Assembly: GCF_030160835.1 (NCBI RefSeq)
Contig: NZ_BSPC01000096.1
Span: 62,001 to 126,000 of the forward strand
Direction of reading: 5' to 3'
Length of the DNA: 64,000 nt
Source of the DNA: Labrys miyagiensis
Lineage (GTDB): Bacteria > Pseudomonadota > Alphaproteobacteria > Rhizobiales > Labraceae
In this document: positions 51,586 to 61,377 of the stretch, in pieces
Layout of the letters: each line of letters begins with the position of its first letter
Numbering within the stretch: the first letter of the stretch is position 1
Made by a program: the position numbers and the translations under genes
Notes under the pieces: model-generated
Database searches by the model: none
The model's input: only the letters and a program-made list of their open reading frames with translations
Told to the model about the DNA's origin: nothing

Positions 51586-53175
51586 ATGAGTGGATCGACT
51601 GACGAGGACGTAAGGGTCCTCCATTCCATGGGCTACGCACAGGAGTTGGCGCGCCGCATGGGCGGATTTTCCAACTTCGCCATCTCCTTCTCCATCATCT
51701 GCATCCTGGCGGGCGGCATCACGTCGTTCCCGCTCGCCATGGGTACGGGCCTCGGCTTCGAGGCTACCATCGGCTGGGTTGTCGGTGGTGTCTTCGCGCT
51801 CGTCGTCGCGGCCTGTCTTGGCCAGATCGGTTCGGCCTATCCCACGGCCGGCGGCCTTTATCACTGGTCCTCGATTCTCGGTGGACGCGGGTGGGGCTGG
51901 GCCACGGCTTGGTTCAACCTGCTCGGCCTGATCTTCGTCGTCGCGTCGGTCAATGTCGGTGTGTGGCAGCTGTTCCGGGATCTCGTCCTCGCCGGCGTCT
52001 TCCATGTCGACGTCACCAACTGGACGGCCGTCAGCGATCCGCTGCCGAGCGGCATGACCGCTGATCAGGCCGCAACCATCAACAGCTCGGCCTATTACAC
52101 GCAGGTCGTTGCCGTTAGCCTGATCACCATTGCCCAGGCGCTGATCAACCATTTCGGCATCAAGCTCACCACGCTGCTGACCGACTTCTCCGGTTATCTC
52201 ATCCTCGTCATCGCCGTGCTTCTGACGGCGACATTCCTGATCTGGGGCGGCCACTGGGATTTCTCCCGCATCACCACTTTCGTCAACACCACGGGTGATC
52301 CGGGCGGTGGCTATGTTCCCTCGCCGCGCCCCGTGATCATTGCCTTCCTCATCGGCCTGCTCTACCCGCTTTATACGATCACGGGTTTCGACGCTTCGGC
52401 TCACACTTCCGAGGAAACGCAGAATGCCCGCGTGGCGGTGCCGCGCGGCATGATCCACTCGGTGTTCTGGTCGCTGGTCTTCGGTCTCGCGATGGCTGTT
52501 TCCTTCGTGATGGCCAGCCCGGATCTCGCTCAGACGGCCAAGGATGGCGCCGCCGCCTGGTTCAACCTCTTCAGCAATCTGCCGGCGCCCGGCATCCTCA
52601 AGGATATCCTGGCCATCGGTATCGTGGTTGCCAACTTCATCTGCGCCTTGGCCGGACTGACCTCGACCTCGCGCATGATCTATGCCTTTGCGCGTGATGG
52701 TGGGCTTCCGGGTTCCTCGCTGTGGAAGGGCGTCAGCCCGACCTGGCGTACGCCCGTTGCCGCCATCTGGCTCGGCGCGGTGCTCTCGGTTGCGGCGACG
52801 CTCTACTCGCCGGCCTTCGCGGCGCTCGCGGCAGGGTGCGCGTTGTTCCTCTACGTCTCCTACGCCATGCCGATTGCGGCGGGCCTGCTCGCCGAAGGCA
52901 AGACTTGGACGGAGTTCGGTCCGTTCCGCCTTGGCATCTGGTCGAAGCCGCTCGGCATCATCGCGGTGCTGGGTGTTCTGGTCCTGATGTATGCCGGCAT
53001 TCAACCGCCGTTCGACATCCTGATCAACTACGCCATCGGCCTCGTGGTGCTTCTCCTCGTGCTATGGTTCGGCATCGAGGCGCGGCGTTTCAAGGGGCCG
53101 CCGATCGGGGCCGCTATCGCCCAGCGTGCCAGCGAAATCGCGCAGGCCGAAAAGGCCGTCGGCGAGACGGCTTGA
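51586..53175 (+). CDS. APC-superfamily amino acid/amine permease
   Basis: A 529-residue inner-membrane transporter with about 12 segments. The N-terminus GGFSNFAISFSIICILAGG matches the APC substrate loop of the GABA/choline-like (Bat1/UGA4) permeases, with the GGLYHWSSILGG segment after segment 2. GGGGA precedes the ATG. It should bring the amine or amino-alcohol substrate of the following enzymes into the cell. Confidence 0.9.
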   Translation: MSGSTDEDVRVLHSMGYAQELARRMGGFSNFAISFSIICILAGGITSFPLAMGTGLGFEATIGWVVGGVFALVVAACLGQIGSAYPTAGGLYHWSSILGGRGWGWATAWFNLLGLIFVVASVNVGVWQLFRDLVLAGVFHVDVTNWTAVSDPLPSGMTADQAATINSSAYYTQVVAVSLITIAQALINHFGIKLTTLLTDFSGYLILVIAVLLTATFLIWGGHWDFSRITTFVNTTGDPGGGYVPSPRPVIIAFLIGLLYPLYTITGFDASAHTSEETQNARVAVPRGMIHSVFWSLVFGLAMAVSFVMASPDLAQTAKDGAAAWFNLFSNLPAPGILKDILAIGIVVANFICALAGLTSTSRMIYAFARDGGLPGSSLWKGVSPTWRTPVAAIWLGAVLSVAATLYSPAFAALAAGCALFLYVSYAMPIAAGLLAEGKTWTEFGPFRLGIWSKPLGIIAVLGVLVLMYAGIQPPFDILINYAIGLVVLLLVLWFGIEARRFKGPPIGAAIAQRASEIAQAEKAVGETA

Positions 53176-53187
53176 CGATAAACACAC

Positions 53188-53224
53188 AGGCCGGCTCCGC
53201 TTTGCACCGGGGCCGGCCTTTTCA
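53188..53224 (+). terminator. Rho-independent-like terminator after the permease
   Basis: AGGCCGGC-TCCG, a short loop, then CGGGGCCGGCCT and TTTT. It lies 13 bp past the permease stop. It could reduce expression of the ligase gene relative to the permease, or act as an attenuator within the cluster. Confidence 0.65.
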
Positions 53225-53268
53225 TTGCAGTTTCAAGAACACTCCAGACAGTCGGGAACAAGCGGATC

Positions 53269-54642
53269 ATGGCAGCCCCAGCGAGACCCAAGAATGCAGC
53301 CGAAGCGATTGCCTATGTGCGTGAGAAGGGCTTTGCGGACGTAAAGGTCGGCGTCTTCGATATCGACGGTGTCTTCCGCGGCAAATACATGGCTCGCGAC
53401 AAGTTCGAAAGCTCGCTCGAAAAAGGCTTCGGCTTCTGCAATGTGGTGCTCGGCTGGGACTCCAACGACCAGCTTTACGACAACACCTCCTTCGCCGGCT
53501 GGCACAACGGTTATCGTGATGCGGAGGCTCGGTTCGCGCCGGAGACGATGCGCACCATCCCCTTCGAGAACGGCATTCCACTCTTCATCGGCGAGTTCGC
53601 CGGCGAGGCCGAGGCCTATTGTCCGCGCGGCACACTGCGCCGCGTGCTCTCCCGCGCCGCCGACATGGGCTACAAGGTCTCGGCAGCGGCCGAGTTCGAA
53701 TTCTTCGTCTTCGACGAGACGCCGGACAGCGTGCGAGAGAAGCGCTACCGCAATCTCAAGAACATCACGCCGGGCTACTTCGGCTATTCCATGCTGCGCG
53801 CCGGCGTGCACGCCGATTTCTACCAGGATCTCCTGGAGATGTGCCGCGAGATGGACATGGAGATCGAAGGACTCCATACCGAAACCGGCCCGGGCGTGCT
53901 TGAGGCCGCCCTGAGGGTGGACGAGGCTCTGGCCATGGCCGACAAGGCGGCCCTGTTCAAGACTTTCACCAAGATCCTCGCCCAGAAGCGCGGCTGGATG
54001 ACGACCTTCATGGCCAAGTGGTCGCATGACTGGCCGGGACAATCGGGCCATCTGCACTCCTCTCTCACCAGCCTCAAATCAGGCAAGGGCGCGTTCTACG
54101 ACAAAGCCAAGCCCCACCAGATGTCGGACGAGATGCGCTGGTATGTTGGCGGCCAGCAGGCACTGATGCCAGAATTGCTGGCGATGATCGCCTGCACGGT
54201 GAATTCCTACACCCGCCTCATCCCCGGCTTCTGGGCGCCGACGGATGCGAGCTGGGGTGTGGAGAACCGCACCTGCGCGCTGCGCGTCATTCCCGGCTCG
54301 GAAAAGTCGCAGCGGGTCGAGTATCGCGTGGCGGCGGCCGATATCAATCCCTATATCGCCCTGGCGGCGGCCATCGGCTCGGGCCTGTGGGGCATCGAGA
54401 ACAGGATCGAGCCCGATGCGCCGGTGCAGGGTTCCGCCTATGACAAGAAGTTCCCCAAGGTTCGCCAATTGCCGCGCAGCCTGTGGGAAGCCGCCCAGCG
54501 CCTCAAGGCGTCCAAGGCGGCGCGCTCCTTGTTTGGCGACGCCTTTGTCGAGCACTACGCTGCCACGCGCGAATGGGAGGAGCGCGAGTTCCGCCGTACC
54601 ATCTCCGACTGGCAACTGGAGCGCTATTTCGAGATCATATAA
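53269..54642 (+). CDS. glutamine-synthetase-like gamma-glutamyl-amine ligase
   Basis: A 457-residue GS-fold ligase that joins glutamate to an amine with ATP. Motifs: VFDIDGVFRGKYM at the start, AAEFEFFVFDE (active-site glutamates), AKWSHDWPGQSGHLHSS and NPYIALAAAIGSGLWGIENR. The adenylylation-loop tyrosine motif of assimilatory GS (NLYDLPP) is replaced by SAYDKKFPKVRQLPRS, typical of catabolic PuuA/GlnA-like enzymes. The neighbours (permease, ALDH, alcohol dehydrogenase) point to an amine such as ethanolamine. Confidence 0.87.
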   Translation: MAAPARPKNAAEAIAYVREKGFADVKVGVFDIDGVFRGKYMARDKFESSLEKGFGFCNVVLGWDSNDQLYDNTSFAGWHNGYRDAEARFAPETMRTIPFENGIPLFIGEFAGEAEAYCPRGTLRRVLSRAADMGYKVSAAAEFEFFVFDETPDSVREKRYRNLKNITPGYFGYSMLRAGVHADFYQDLLEMCREMDMEIEGLHTETGPGVLEAALRVDEALAMADKAALFKTFTKILAQKRGWMTTFMAKWSHDWPGQSGHLHSSLTSLKSGKGAFYDKAKPHQMSDEMRWYVGGQQALMPELLAMIACTVNSYTRLIPGFWAPTDASWGVENRTCALRVIPGSEKSQRVEYRVAAADINPYIALAAAIGSGLWGIENRIEPDAPVQGSAYDKKFPKVRQLPRSLWEAAQRLKASKAARSLFGDAFVEHYAATREWEEREFRRTISDWQLERYFEII

Positions 54643-54644
54643 AA

Positions 54645-54654
54645 TGTGATCACA
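54645..54654. promoter_or_regulatory. palindrome TGTGATCACA
   Basis: A perfect 10-bp palindrome three bases after the ligase stop, in the 147-bp gap before the ALDH gene. It could be an operator for the ALDH-ADH-kinase half of the cluster. Its spacing is too tight for a classical CRP site (TGTGA-N6-TCACA). Confidence 0.3.
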
Positions 54655-54789
54655 AAATGCCGTGGCTTGTTGTATAGGCTTTCACCTGCCGTCTGGGGAC
54701 CGTGTGTCCAGGTCCCTGACAGGAAGCGTCGTATTCACTAAGGCGAATCCGGCCTGGTTTGGGCTGGAGTCCGCCAGAGGTTCCCAATC

Positions 54790-56175
54790 ATGTCCGATAT
54801 CGTCTGTATTTCTCCCATCGATGGCAAGGAACTGGTCCGCCGTCCGGCCGCCAGCGCCGCCGAGATCGACAGTGCGCTCAAGGCCGCCCGCACGGCCCAG
54901 AAGGAGTGGCGCAAGCTCTCCATCGAGGAGCGCAGCGCTTACGTGCTGAAATTCCTCGACATCATGCTGGGCATGAACCAGGAAGTCGTGCCCGAGCTTG
55001 CCCAGCAGATGGGCCGTCCGGTTCGTTATGGCGGCGAGTTCCGCGGCTTCGAGGAGCGCGTGCGCTACATGGTGCGCATCGCCAGGGACAGTCTGGCGCC
55101 CACCACCCCGGATGACGACCGGCCCGGCTTCAAGCGCATGATCAAGCGCGAGGCACTGGGCGTGGTCTTTGTGGTGGCGCCCTGGAACTATCCCTTCATG
55201 ACGGCGGTGAACACCGTTGCGCCCGCCCTGATCGCCGGCAATGCCGTGATCCTCAAGCATGCGGCGCAGACGATCCTGGTGGGCGAGCGCTTCCAGAAGG
55301 CGATGGACGCGGCCGGCCTGCCCAAAGGCGTGTTCCAGAACCTGGTGCTGACACATGACCAGACCAGCGACATCCTCTCCAAGGGGTTGGTCGATCATAC
55401 CAATTTCACCGGCTCGGTGGCTGGCGGGCAGGCAATCGAGCGCGCTGCGGCCGGGAGCTTCATGTCGCTCGGCCTGGAACTCGGCGGCAAGGATCCGGCC
55501 TATGTGCGGGCGGATGCCAATGTCGAGCATGCTATCGAGAATCTCGTCGAAGGCGCCTTCTTTAATTCCGGCCAGTGCTGCTGCGGCATCGAGCGCATCT
55601 ATGTGCACGAGAGCCATTATGACCGCTTCGTCGATGGCTTCACCGCACTCACCAGCCAATATGTGCTGGGCAATCCGCTGGATGAGAAGACCACACTCGG
55701 CCCGATGGCCAATGTCCGCTTTGCCGATTGGGTGAGGAAGCAGACCGCCGAGGCGATCGCCAAGGGCGCCAAGGCTCATATCAACACCGCCAAGTACGCG
55801 GCCGATGTCGGCAGCACCGCCTATCTCGCCCCGCAGGTGCTCACCGATGTCGATCACTCGATGTCGGTGATGATGGAGGAGAGCTTCGGCCCGGTCGTCG
55901 GCATCATGAAGGTGACCTCCGACGAGGAGGCGATCAAGCTGATGAACGACTCGCCCTACGGCCTCACCGCCGCGATCTGGACGCAGGATCTCGATGCGGC
56001 GGAACGCATCGGCGGCGAGATCGAGACCGGCACCGTGTTCATGAACCGCTGCGACTATCTCGATCCCGGCCTGACCTGGACGGGCGTGAAGGACACCGGC
56101 CGCGGCACGGGTCTCTCGCGCCTGGGCTATGACTCGCTGACGCAGCCCAAGAGCTATCATCTGAGGACGATCTGA
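54790..56175 (+). CDS. aldehyde dehydrogenase
   Basis: A 461-residue ALDH of the short subfamily. Catalytic elements: Asn in APWNYPF, Glu in LELGGKDP and Cys in SGQCCCGIE (three cysteines in a row). NAD site FTGSVAGG. In the proposed pathway it oxidises a gamma-glutamyl aminoaldehyde to the acid. It is followed by a hairpin repeat and the iron alcohol dehydrogenase. Confidence 0.92.
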   Translation: MSDIVCISPIDGKELVRRPAASAAEIDSALKAARTAQKEWRKLSIEERSAYVLKFLDIMLGMNQEVVPELAQQMGRPVRYGGEFRGFEERVRYMVRIARDSLAPTTPDDDRPGFKRMIKREALGVVFVVAPWNYPFMTAVNTVAPALIAGNAVILKHAAQTILVGERFQKAMDAAGLPKGVFQNLVLTHDQTSDILSKGLVDHTNFTGSVAGGQAIERAAAGSFMSLGLELGGKDPAYVRADANVEHAIENLVEGAFFNSGQCCCGIERIYVHESHYDRFVDGFTALTSQYVLGNPLDEKTTLGPMANVRFADWVRKQTAEAIAKGAKAHINTAKYAADVGSTAYLAPQVLTDVDHSMSVMMEESFGPVVGIMKVTSDEEAIKLMNDSPYGLTAAIWTQDLDAAERIGGEIETGTVFMNRCDYLDPGLTWTGVKDTGRGTGLSRLGYDSLTQPKSYHLRTI

Positions 56176-56182
56176 ATCGGGC

Positions 56183-56245
56183 GGCGGGTCTTCGGACCCG
56201 CCTCTTTGTATCGCTCAATCAAGAAGGCGGGTCTGAAGACCCGCC
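56183..56245. repeat. dimeric intergenic hairpin repeat
   Basis: Two perfect 8-bp hairpins: GGCGGGTC-TTCG-GACCCGCC (56183-56202, a UUCG-type tetraloop) and GGCGGGTC-TGAA-GACCCGCC (56226-56245), head to tail over 63 bp. Same family as 1939-2040. It fills the gap between the ALDH and alcohol-dehydrogenase genes and may stabilise or end the upstream mRNA. Confidence 0.8.
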
Positions 56246-56263
56246 CCCCAACGGAACCCGCCC

Positions 56264-57430
56264 ATGACCGCCACGTCCCCCCGCGCCAATTGGAGCTACC
56301 CCACCGCCATCCGCTTCGGCGCCGGCCGCATCTCCGAGCTCGCCGACGCCTGCAAGACCGCCGGCATCACGGCGCCGCTCCTGGTGACGGACCCTTTCCT
56401 CGCCACCCAGAAGATGACCAAGGATGCGCTCGACAGCCTCAGGGCCGCCGGCCTGCATGCCGCCATCTTCTCGGATGTGAAGCCCAACCCGATCGAGTCC
56501 AATGTCTATGCCGGCCTCGAGGTGTTGCGGAAAGGTGGGCATGACGGCGTGGTGGCCTTCGGCGGCGGCTCCGGGCTCGATGCCGGCAAGGTGATTGCCT
56601 TCATGGCCGGCCAGAAGCGGCCGATGTGGGACTTCGAGGATGTCGGCGACTGGTGGACCCGCGCCGATCCCAAGGGCATCGTGCCGATCGTCGCCGTGCC
56701 GACCACGGCAGGCACCGGCTCGGAAGTCGGCCGCGCCGGCGTGATCACCCAGGAGAAGAGCCACACCAAGAAGGTGATCTTCCATCCCCTGATGATGCCG
56801 AAAGTGGTGATCTGCGACCCCGAACTCACGGTAGGCATGCCCAAGCACATCACCGCCGGCACCGGGCTCGACGCGCTGGCCCACTGCCTGGAGGCCTATT
56901 GCTCGCCCTTCTACCATCCCATGGCCGAGGGCATGGCGGTGGAAGGCATGCGCCTCGTCAAGGAATATCTGCCACGGGCCTACAAGGACGGCACGGACCT
57001 CGAAGCCCGCGCCCATATGATGTCGGCCGCTGCAATCGGCGCCACGGCCTTCCAGAAGGGGCTGGGGGCTATCCACGCGCTCTCCCATCCCGTCGGGGCG
57101 CTCTACGACACTCATCACGGCCTGACCAACGCGGTGTTCATGCCTTATGTGATCGCCTTCAACAAGAAGGCGGTGAAGGAGAAGATCGAGCGCCTGGCCG
57201 CCTTTATCGGCCTCAAGCCACGCTACTCGGCCTTCCTCGACTGGACGCTGGCGCTGCGCGAGGAGCTCGGCGTGCCGCATACGCTGGCCGGCCTCAAGGT
57301 GGATGACCAGAAGTTCGACCTGATGTCCAAGATGGCGCCGAAGGATCCGACGGCCGGCGGCAATCCGGTGACCTTGACCAAGGCCGGTGCCCTCAAGCTC
57401 TACCGCAAGACGCTCGAAGGCACGGTGTAA
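56264..57430 (+). CDS. iron-containing alcohol dehydrogenase
   Basis: A 388-residue group-III dehydrogenase. The NAD site is GGGSGLDAGK (about residues 101-110), then PTTAGTGSEVG. Metal ligands appear in GLDALAHCLEAY (Asp, His), HALSHPVGALYDTHHGL (two His). It interconverts an alcohol and aldehyde; here it would oxidise the hydroxyl of a glutamylated amino alcohol, giving the aldehyde for the ALDH next door. Confidence 0.92.
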   Translation: MTATSPRANWSYPTAIRFGAGRISELADACKTAGITAPLLVTDPFLATQKMTKDALDSLRAAGLHAAIFSDVKPNPIESNVYAGLEVLRKGGHDGVVAFGGGSGLDAGKVIAFMAGQKRPMWDFEDVGDWWTRADPKGIVPIVAVPTTAGTGSEVGRAGVITQEKSHTKKVIFHPLMMPKVVICDPELTVGMPKHITAGTGLDALAHCLEAYCSPFYHPMAEGMAVEGMRLVKEYLPRAYKDGTDLEARAHMMSAAAIGATAFQKGLGAIHALSHPVGALYDTHHGLTNAVFMPYVIAFNKKAVKEKIERLAAFIGLKPRYSAFLDWTLALREELGVPHTLAGLKVDDQKFDLMSKMAPKDPTAGGNPVTLTKAGALKLYRKTLEGTV

Positions 57431-57490
57431 GCTTCGGGACTGAGGGGCGCGGAAGGGGATCCCTCCGTGCCTTCTCCCGCAGGAGCGGCG

Positions 57491-58372
57491 ATGCACGATC
57501 TCGAGGTCCGTCTCGCCGCTCTTCCGATCTGGTCCGGGCCGGTCCATATCGAGCCGCTGCCCGGTGGCATGACCAACCGCAATCTGTTGGTCAGCGCGCC
57601 GCAGGGCCGCTTCGTGGTGCGCATCGTCGGCGACAACGCGGCGCATGACATCGATCGCTCCGCCGAGCAGGCGGCAACCCGCGCCGCCGCGATGGCCGGC
57701 CTCTGCCCCGAGCTGTTCTGGGCAGAACCGGACCTGATGGTCCTGCGCCATGTCGCCGGACATACGCTGGGCAGGGCGAATTTCGAAGACAAGAATACGC
57801 TGTCCAAGACGGTCGACTTGCTTCGAAATACTTACAGAAAACTTCCATTGTATTATGAAGGACCGAAGCAGGATCGGCGCCTGATCACAATCCTGGTCCG
57901 TTACGCCGATGCACTCACCCGCGGACCCGGTCGCTGGCGCGGGGCTGTCGAGAGCCATCGCCCGCTGCTTTCCATGCTGGCGCCCCGCCTTGCCGACATT
58001 CCCCAAGGCTTCGCCCATAATGACGTCCATGGCGACAACCTGATCGACGACGGCAGCAGGCTCTGGCTGGTCGATTGGGAATATGCGGGGCAGGGGCAGC
58101 CGCTGGCCGACATCGCCAGCCTCGCCAACAACGCGCTGATGACGGAGAACGCCGCTAACGCCGCCTTGGAGCTCTGGCTTGGGCGTACAGCAAACGATCG
58201 GGACCGTGCTTCCTTCGCCGCGATGCGCCTTGCCGCGGCCCTGCGCGATCTCTTCTGGGGGTATGCCCAGGACAGTGCCCAGGAAGGGTCTGGCGACCAG
58301 TCACAGACCGATCTCGTTGGCTATATCGGGATCAACGAAGACCGCGTGAAGGTCGCCATCGCCCGCCTGTAA
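57491..58372 (+). CDS. choline/ethanolamine kinase-like phosphotransferase
   Basis: A 293-residue APH-family kinase. N-lobe GGMTNRNLLVSAP; Brenner motif FAHNDVHGDNL (about residues 174-184; catalytic Asp and Asn) and LVDWEYAGQGQPLADIASL, the form seen in choline and ethanolamine kinases. GCAGGAG precedes the ATG at MHDLEVR. It closes the cluster and supports an amino-alcohol substrate; it could phosphorylate ethanolamine or choline for lipid use. Confidence 0.83.
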   Translation: MHDLEVRLAALPIWSGPVHIEPLPGGMTNRNLLVSAPQGRFVVRIVGDNAAHDIDRSAEQAATRAAAMAGLCPELFWAEPDLMVLRHVAGHTLGRANFEDKNTLSKTVDLLRNTYRKLPLYYEGPKQDRRLITILVRYADALTRGPGRWRGAVESHRPLLSMLAPRLADIPQGFAHNDVHGDNLIDDGSRLWLVDWEYAGQGQPLADIASLANNALMTENAANAALELWLGRTANDRDRASFAAMRLAAALRDLFWGYAQDSAQEGSGDQSQTDLVGYIGINEDRVKVAIARL

Positions 58373-58884
58373 CGGACGGAACCTCCTTTGCTGCAGAGCC
58401 GAGAAGCTGCCGGTCACAAACCCGCGGCGCCTGTTGTCATGCGCTTCTCGACCGGCAGGGGGAATCAGAAGTTGTATTCATTTGATTGAGCAATCATAAG
58501 TATTGATATAATTTTAATTGCGCACCAAAACCATTGCGTGTAATACCTGTGCGTGTATCGGAGTCAAATGTGGCGTATTTCAAGCTAAACCTTTAGTTGT
58601 CAAATTTTATTATTGCTATTATAGATTGTTATATTCCAAAATAACTCTGTGAGCGACGATGATGTTGTGTCTTTTAGGTGACATGTCTTTGGCAAAACGA
58701 TGCGAATACATTCATCGTCGCTGAATCTGCATTGTGTTAAAAAAGCGGCTGAAGCAGTGTCACTCCAACGATTCACCCGATGGGTCGTATCCGGACCGCC
58801 GACCTGAGGTTGGGGCCGGGGTCTCGCGCACCGGTCGAAGACGCAAATGTCGCGGCCGCAGTAAAATGTCTTGGAGGTCATCTC
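58373..58884. other. 512-bp AT-rich porin upstream region
   Basis: No gene recognised. It is clearly richer in A and T around 58480-58640 than the surrounding DNA and likely holds the promoter. The last 120 bp form a leader that resembles the leader of the second porin (shared GGGTCTCGCG, CGGTCGAAG and TGTCTTGGAGGTCATCT blocks). Confidence 0.5.
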
Positions 58885-60222
58885 ATGACGATGAAGTCAC
58901 TTCTTCTCGGCGCTGCCGCCGGTATCGCCGCCATCGGCGCCGCCCAGGCCGCCGATCTGCCCATGACCAAGGGCGAAGCCGTTGAATATGTGAAGGTCTG
59001 CTCGGCCTTCGGCCCGGGCTTCTTCTACATCCCCGGCACCGACACCTGCCTCAAGATCGGCGGCGAAATCCGCGCTGACTATCGCGCGTTCGGTGGCGAC
59101 CGGCCTGCTTTCACCCCAGGGACGGGCGCTCTGGCGGGTGATACTCTTCTCGAGAAGCACGGTTTCAACCGCAATGACAACCGTTCGGCGTTCAACACTG
59201 AGGCCCGCATCTGGTTCGATGCGCGTACGCAGACCGATTACGGCCTGCTGCGCTCCTATTTCCAGATCGACGCTGACTCGCATCCGATCAGCGCCGGCGG
59301 CCGCAGCAACGTCTATAACGGCAACACCTTCACCATCGACAAGGCCTTCATCCAGTTCGGCGGCCTGACGGCTGGTTATGCCCACTCGTTCTTCGGCTTC
59401 TACGACAACGAGTACGGCGATACCATCTGGGCTCCTTATTATGCTGAGTCCAACACCACCAACCTGATCGCCTACACCGCTCAGTTTGGCGGCGGCTTCA
59501 GCGCCACGCTGTCGATCGAAGACGGTCGCGATCATCGTTCCAGCCTCGGCTTGAACAGCTACATCTATGGCGGCCAGCAGGTTCCCGACGTCGTCGGTCA
59601 GCTGCGTTATGACGGTGATTGGGGCTCTGTCGCTGCTCAGGCTGCCGGTCATCAGTCCCGCAGTGGTGTTGCTGTCGACGCTTTTGGCAACACGATCGCA
59701 GGGCCGCATGCCAACAAGTATGGCTTTGCGGTTGGCGGCACGGTGTTGATCAAGATCCCGGTGATCGACGGCGGCCACTTCATCGTTGAAGGTCAGTATG
59801 CTGACGGCGCTACCGATTACCTCGGTGCGGGCAACAGCGTGCTCGGAACCCAGGATGTCTTTATCAAGACCGGCGCAACTCCCAACTTCGAGGAGGGCAA
59901 GGGGTGGTCGATCGTCGGCGAACTGGGCGGCAATATAACGCCGGTGCTGAATGCCAACCTGGTGGGCAGCTATATCGACACCAAATATAGCGACCTCTTC
60001 GTCGCGGGCCAGGACTTCTCGCTCAAGGAGTTCTCGATTGCGGGCAACCTTACTTATACAATCGTGAAGGGCCTGACGGTCGCTGGCGAAGTGTCTTATA
60101 CCCGTGTTCAGGCTGATAACGCCGCGACCAACGTTGGCACTGCCGAAGCGCCGGTTCTCGGCGTTAGGGACATCAAGTCCAACATCTGGCAGGCTGGTAT
60201 CCGCCTCAAGCGGGTGTTCTGA
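58885..60222 (+). CDS. porin, Omp2b/Porin_2 family (first of two)
   Basis: A 445-residue outer-membrane trimeric porin of the Hyphomicrobiales family. Signal MTMKSLLLGAAAGIAAIGAA cleaved before ADLPM. The hallmark VEYVKVCSAFGPGFFYIPG is followed by the TDTCLKIGG pair of cysteines. Beta strands then run to a terminal Phe (GIRLKRVF). TTGGAGG lies eight bases before the ATG. It differs from the second copy mainly in external loops. Confidence 0.94.
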   Translation: MTMKSLLLGAAAGIAAIGAAQAADLPMTKGEAVEYVKVCSAFGPGFFYIPGTDTCLKIGGEIRADYRAFGGDRPAFTPGTGALAGDTLLEKHGFNRNDNRSAFNTEARIWFDARTQTDYGLLRSYFQIDADSHPISAGGRSNVYNGNTFTIDKAFIQFGGLTAGYAHSFFGFYDNEYGDTIWAPYYAESNTTNLIAYTAQFGGGFSATLSIEDGRDHRSSLGLNSYIYGGQQVPDVVGQLRYDGDWGSVAAQAAGHQSRSGVAVDAFGNTIAGPHANKYGFAVGGTVLIKIPVIDGGHFIVEGQYADGATDYLGAGNSVLGTQDVFIKTGATPNFEEGKGWSIVGELGGNITPVLNANLVGSYIDTKYSDLFVAGQDFSLKEFSIAGNLTYTIVKGLTVAGEVSYTRVQADNAATNVGTAEAPVLGVRDIKSNIWQAGIRLKRVF

Positions 60223-60250
60223 TCTAGTCTGAGCCACCTCTAAAGATTGA

Positions 60251-60276
60251 AGGCCCGGCGAAAGCCGGGCCTTTTC
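60251..60276 (+). terminator. Rho-independent terminator of porin 1
   Basis: AGGCCCGGC-GAAA-GCCGGGCCT followed by TTT. A nine-pair GC stem with a GNRA tetraloop, 28 bp after the stop. Confidence 0.9.
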
Positions 60277-61377
60277 ATTGCGTGCCCTGCAATAAGCTCT
60301 CCATGAGGCCGCAACGATAACCGAGGGCATTGAGCCTTCAAATCGAATCTCCAGGAACATAAAAGTGCACTCGGGGCCAACGAGTTAATCTGGAATCCGC
60401 TCCTACCTGAATGTATTTTGCTTTAGTGTCGGGAGATATCGATCGCGATTGACGAAGGGGCTGTCGGCCCTACCTGCTGGTGCGGGAGTAATCTCCATGC
60501 CAGCCGAGGCCGCGTGATGGCAGGCCTTGTTGCCCTGATCCCGAACCGCGCTCTGACGATCCGATAGCTACCCAGATCTCCTGATCCGAGAGGCCGGCGG
60601 TCGGGAGTCTGTCAGACTCTCTCGAGGTCAGAGCGGCGGTGACCGGCGTCTCGGTCTTTTCGTTTCAAAACGAGTGAAATCTGTTCCGTTTTTTGGACCG
60701 CCCATGTCACTGCCCTGGCGGATCACTGCCCTGGCGGACGCAGGATGGCGCCGGCTGAGTTTGCGACCTCGGTGGTCACACCGTTGCAGCGCAAGACCAG
60801 TGCCTGGCCTTGGAAGGATGCGGCGGTCGGGTGTGCCGGCCACTTTCAAGTGCTGTCGGATTGCACGCCGGCAAAGCAGGCCGATTCGAGCACCTCACCC
60901 GGTCAGATTCCTCGTCGCGTTTCCGAAATGTGGGCGATGTTGTTCTCGAACGTGCCACAGATTCGGCCCCCGCTTCCCTACTCGATGCCGCAATCGGGCG
61001 ACGCTTCCACACGGGATGCCTTGTGCGAGTGACGTGTCGGCTACTCCCGACAAAAGCTTCCAAGTGGCCTGCGCCGCCGGGAATTGTGGCGGAATTTGTC
61101 TGAAAATCCCCCAAATATGGCTTTCCTCACGCTGAGATCTGCGAATAAGGCGTCTGTGTCTTTTTTGCTACACAACTTTTTCAAAATGCCTCTACTCGGG
61201 GTTGCCGAGCACAATCTCTATTGTGCAACCGAGAAGAGTCCGACAATGTTTCTCCAACGACACAGATGATGCGTCGTGTCCGGATTACAAGTTCTGAGTG
61301 TGATCGGGGTCTCGCGAGTCGGTCGAAGCACCAAGCGGCGCTCTCGATCAAATAATAACTGTCTTGGAGGTCATCTA
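60277..61377. other. 1.1-kb inter-porin region
   Basis: No convincing gene. It contains a 16-bp tandem duplication (TCACTGCCCTGGCGGA at 60707-60722 and 60723-60738). Open frames (such as 60674-61135 plus, 60628-60849 and 60776-61114 minus) have Arg/Pro-rich shadow-like composition. The last 120 bp are the second porin's leader. Confidence 0.45.

Noticed and set aside
54645-54654. CRP binding site
   Set aside because: TGTGATCACA has no 6-bp spacer between half sites, so it does not fit the CRP consensus; kept only as an unassigned palindrome.
60628-61135. A gene between the two porins
   Set aside because: Frames on both strands are Arg/Pro/Ser-rich, overlap each other and lack a ribosome site or any family signature.
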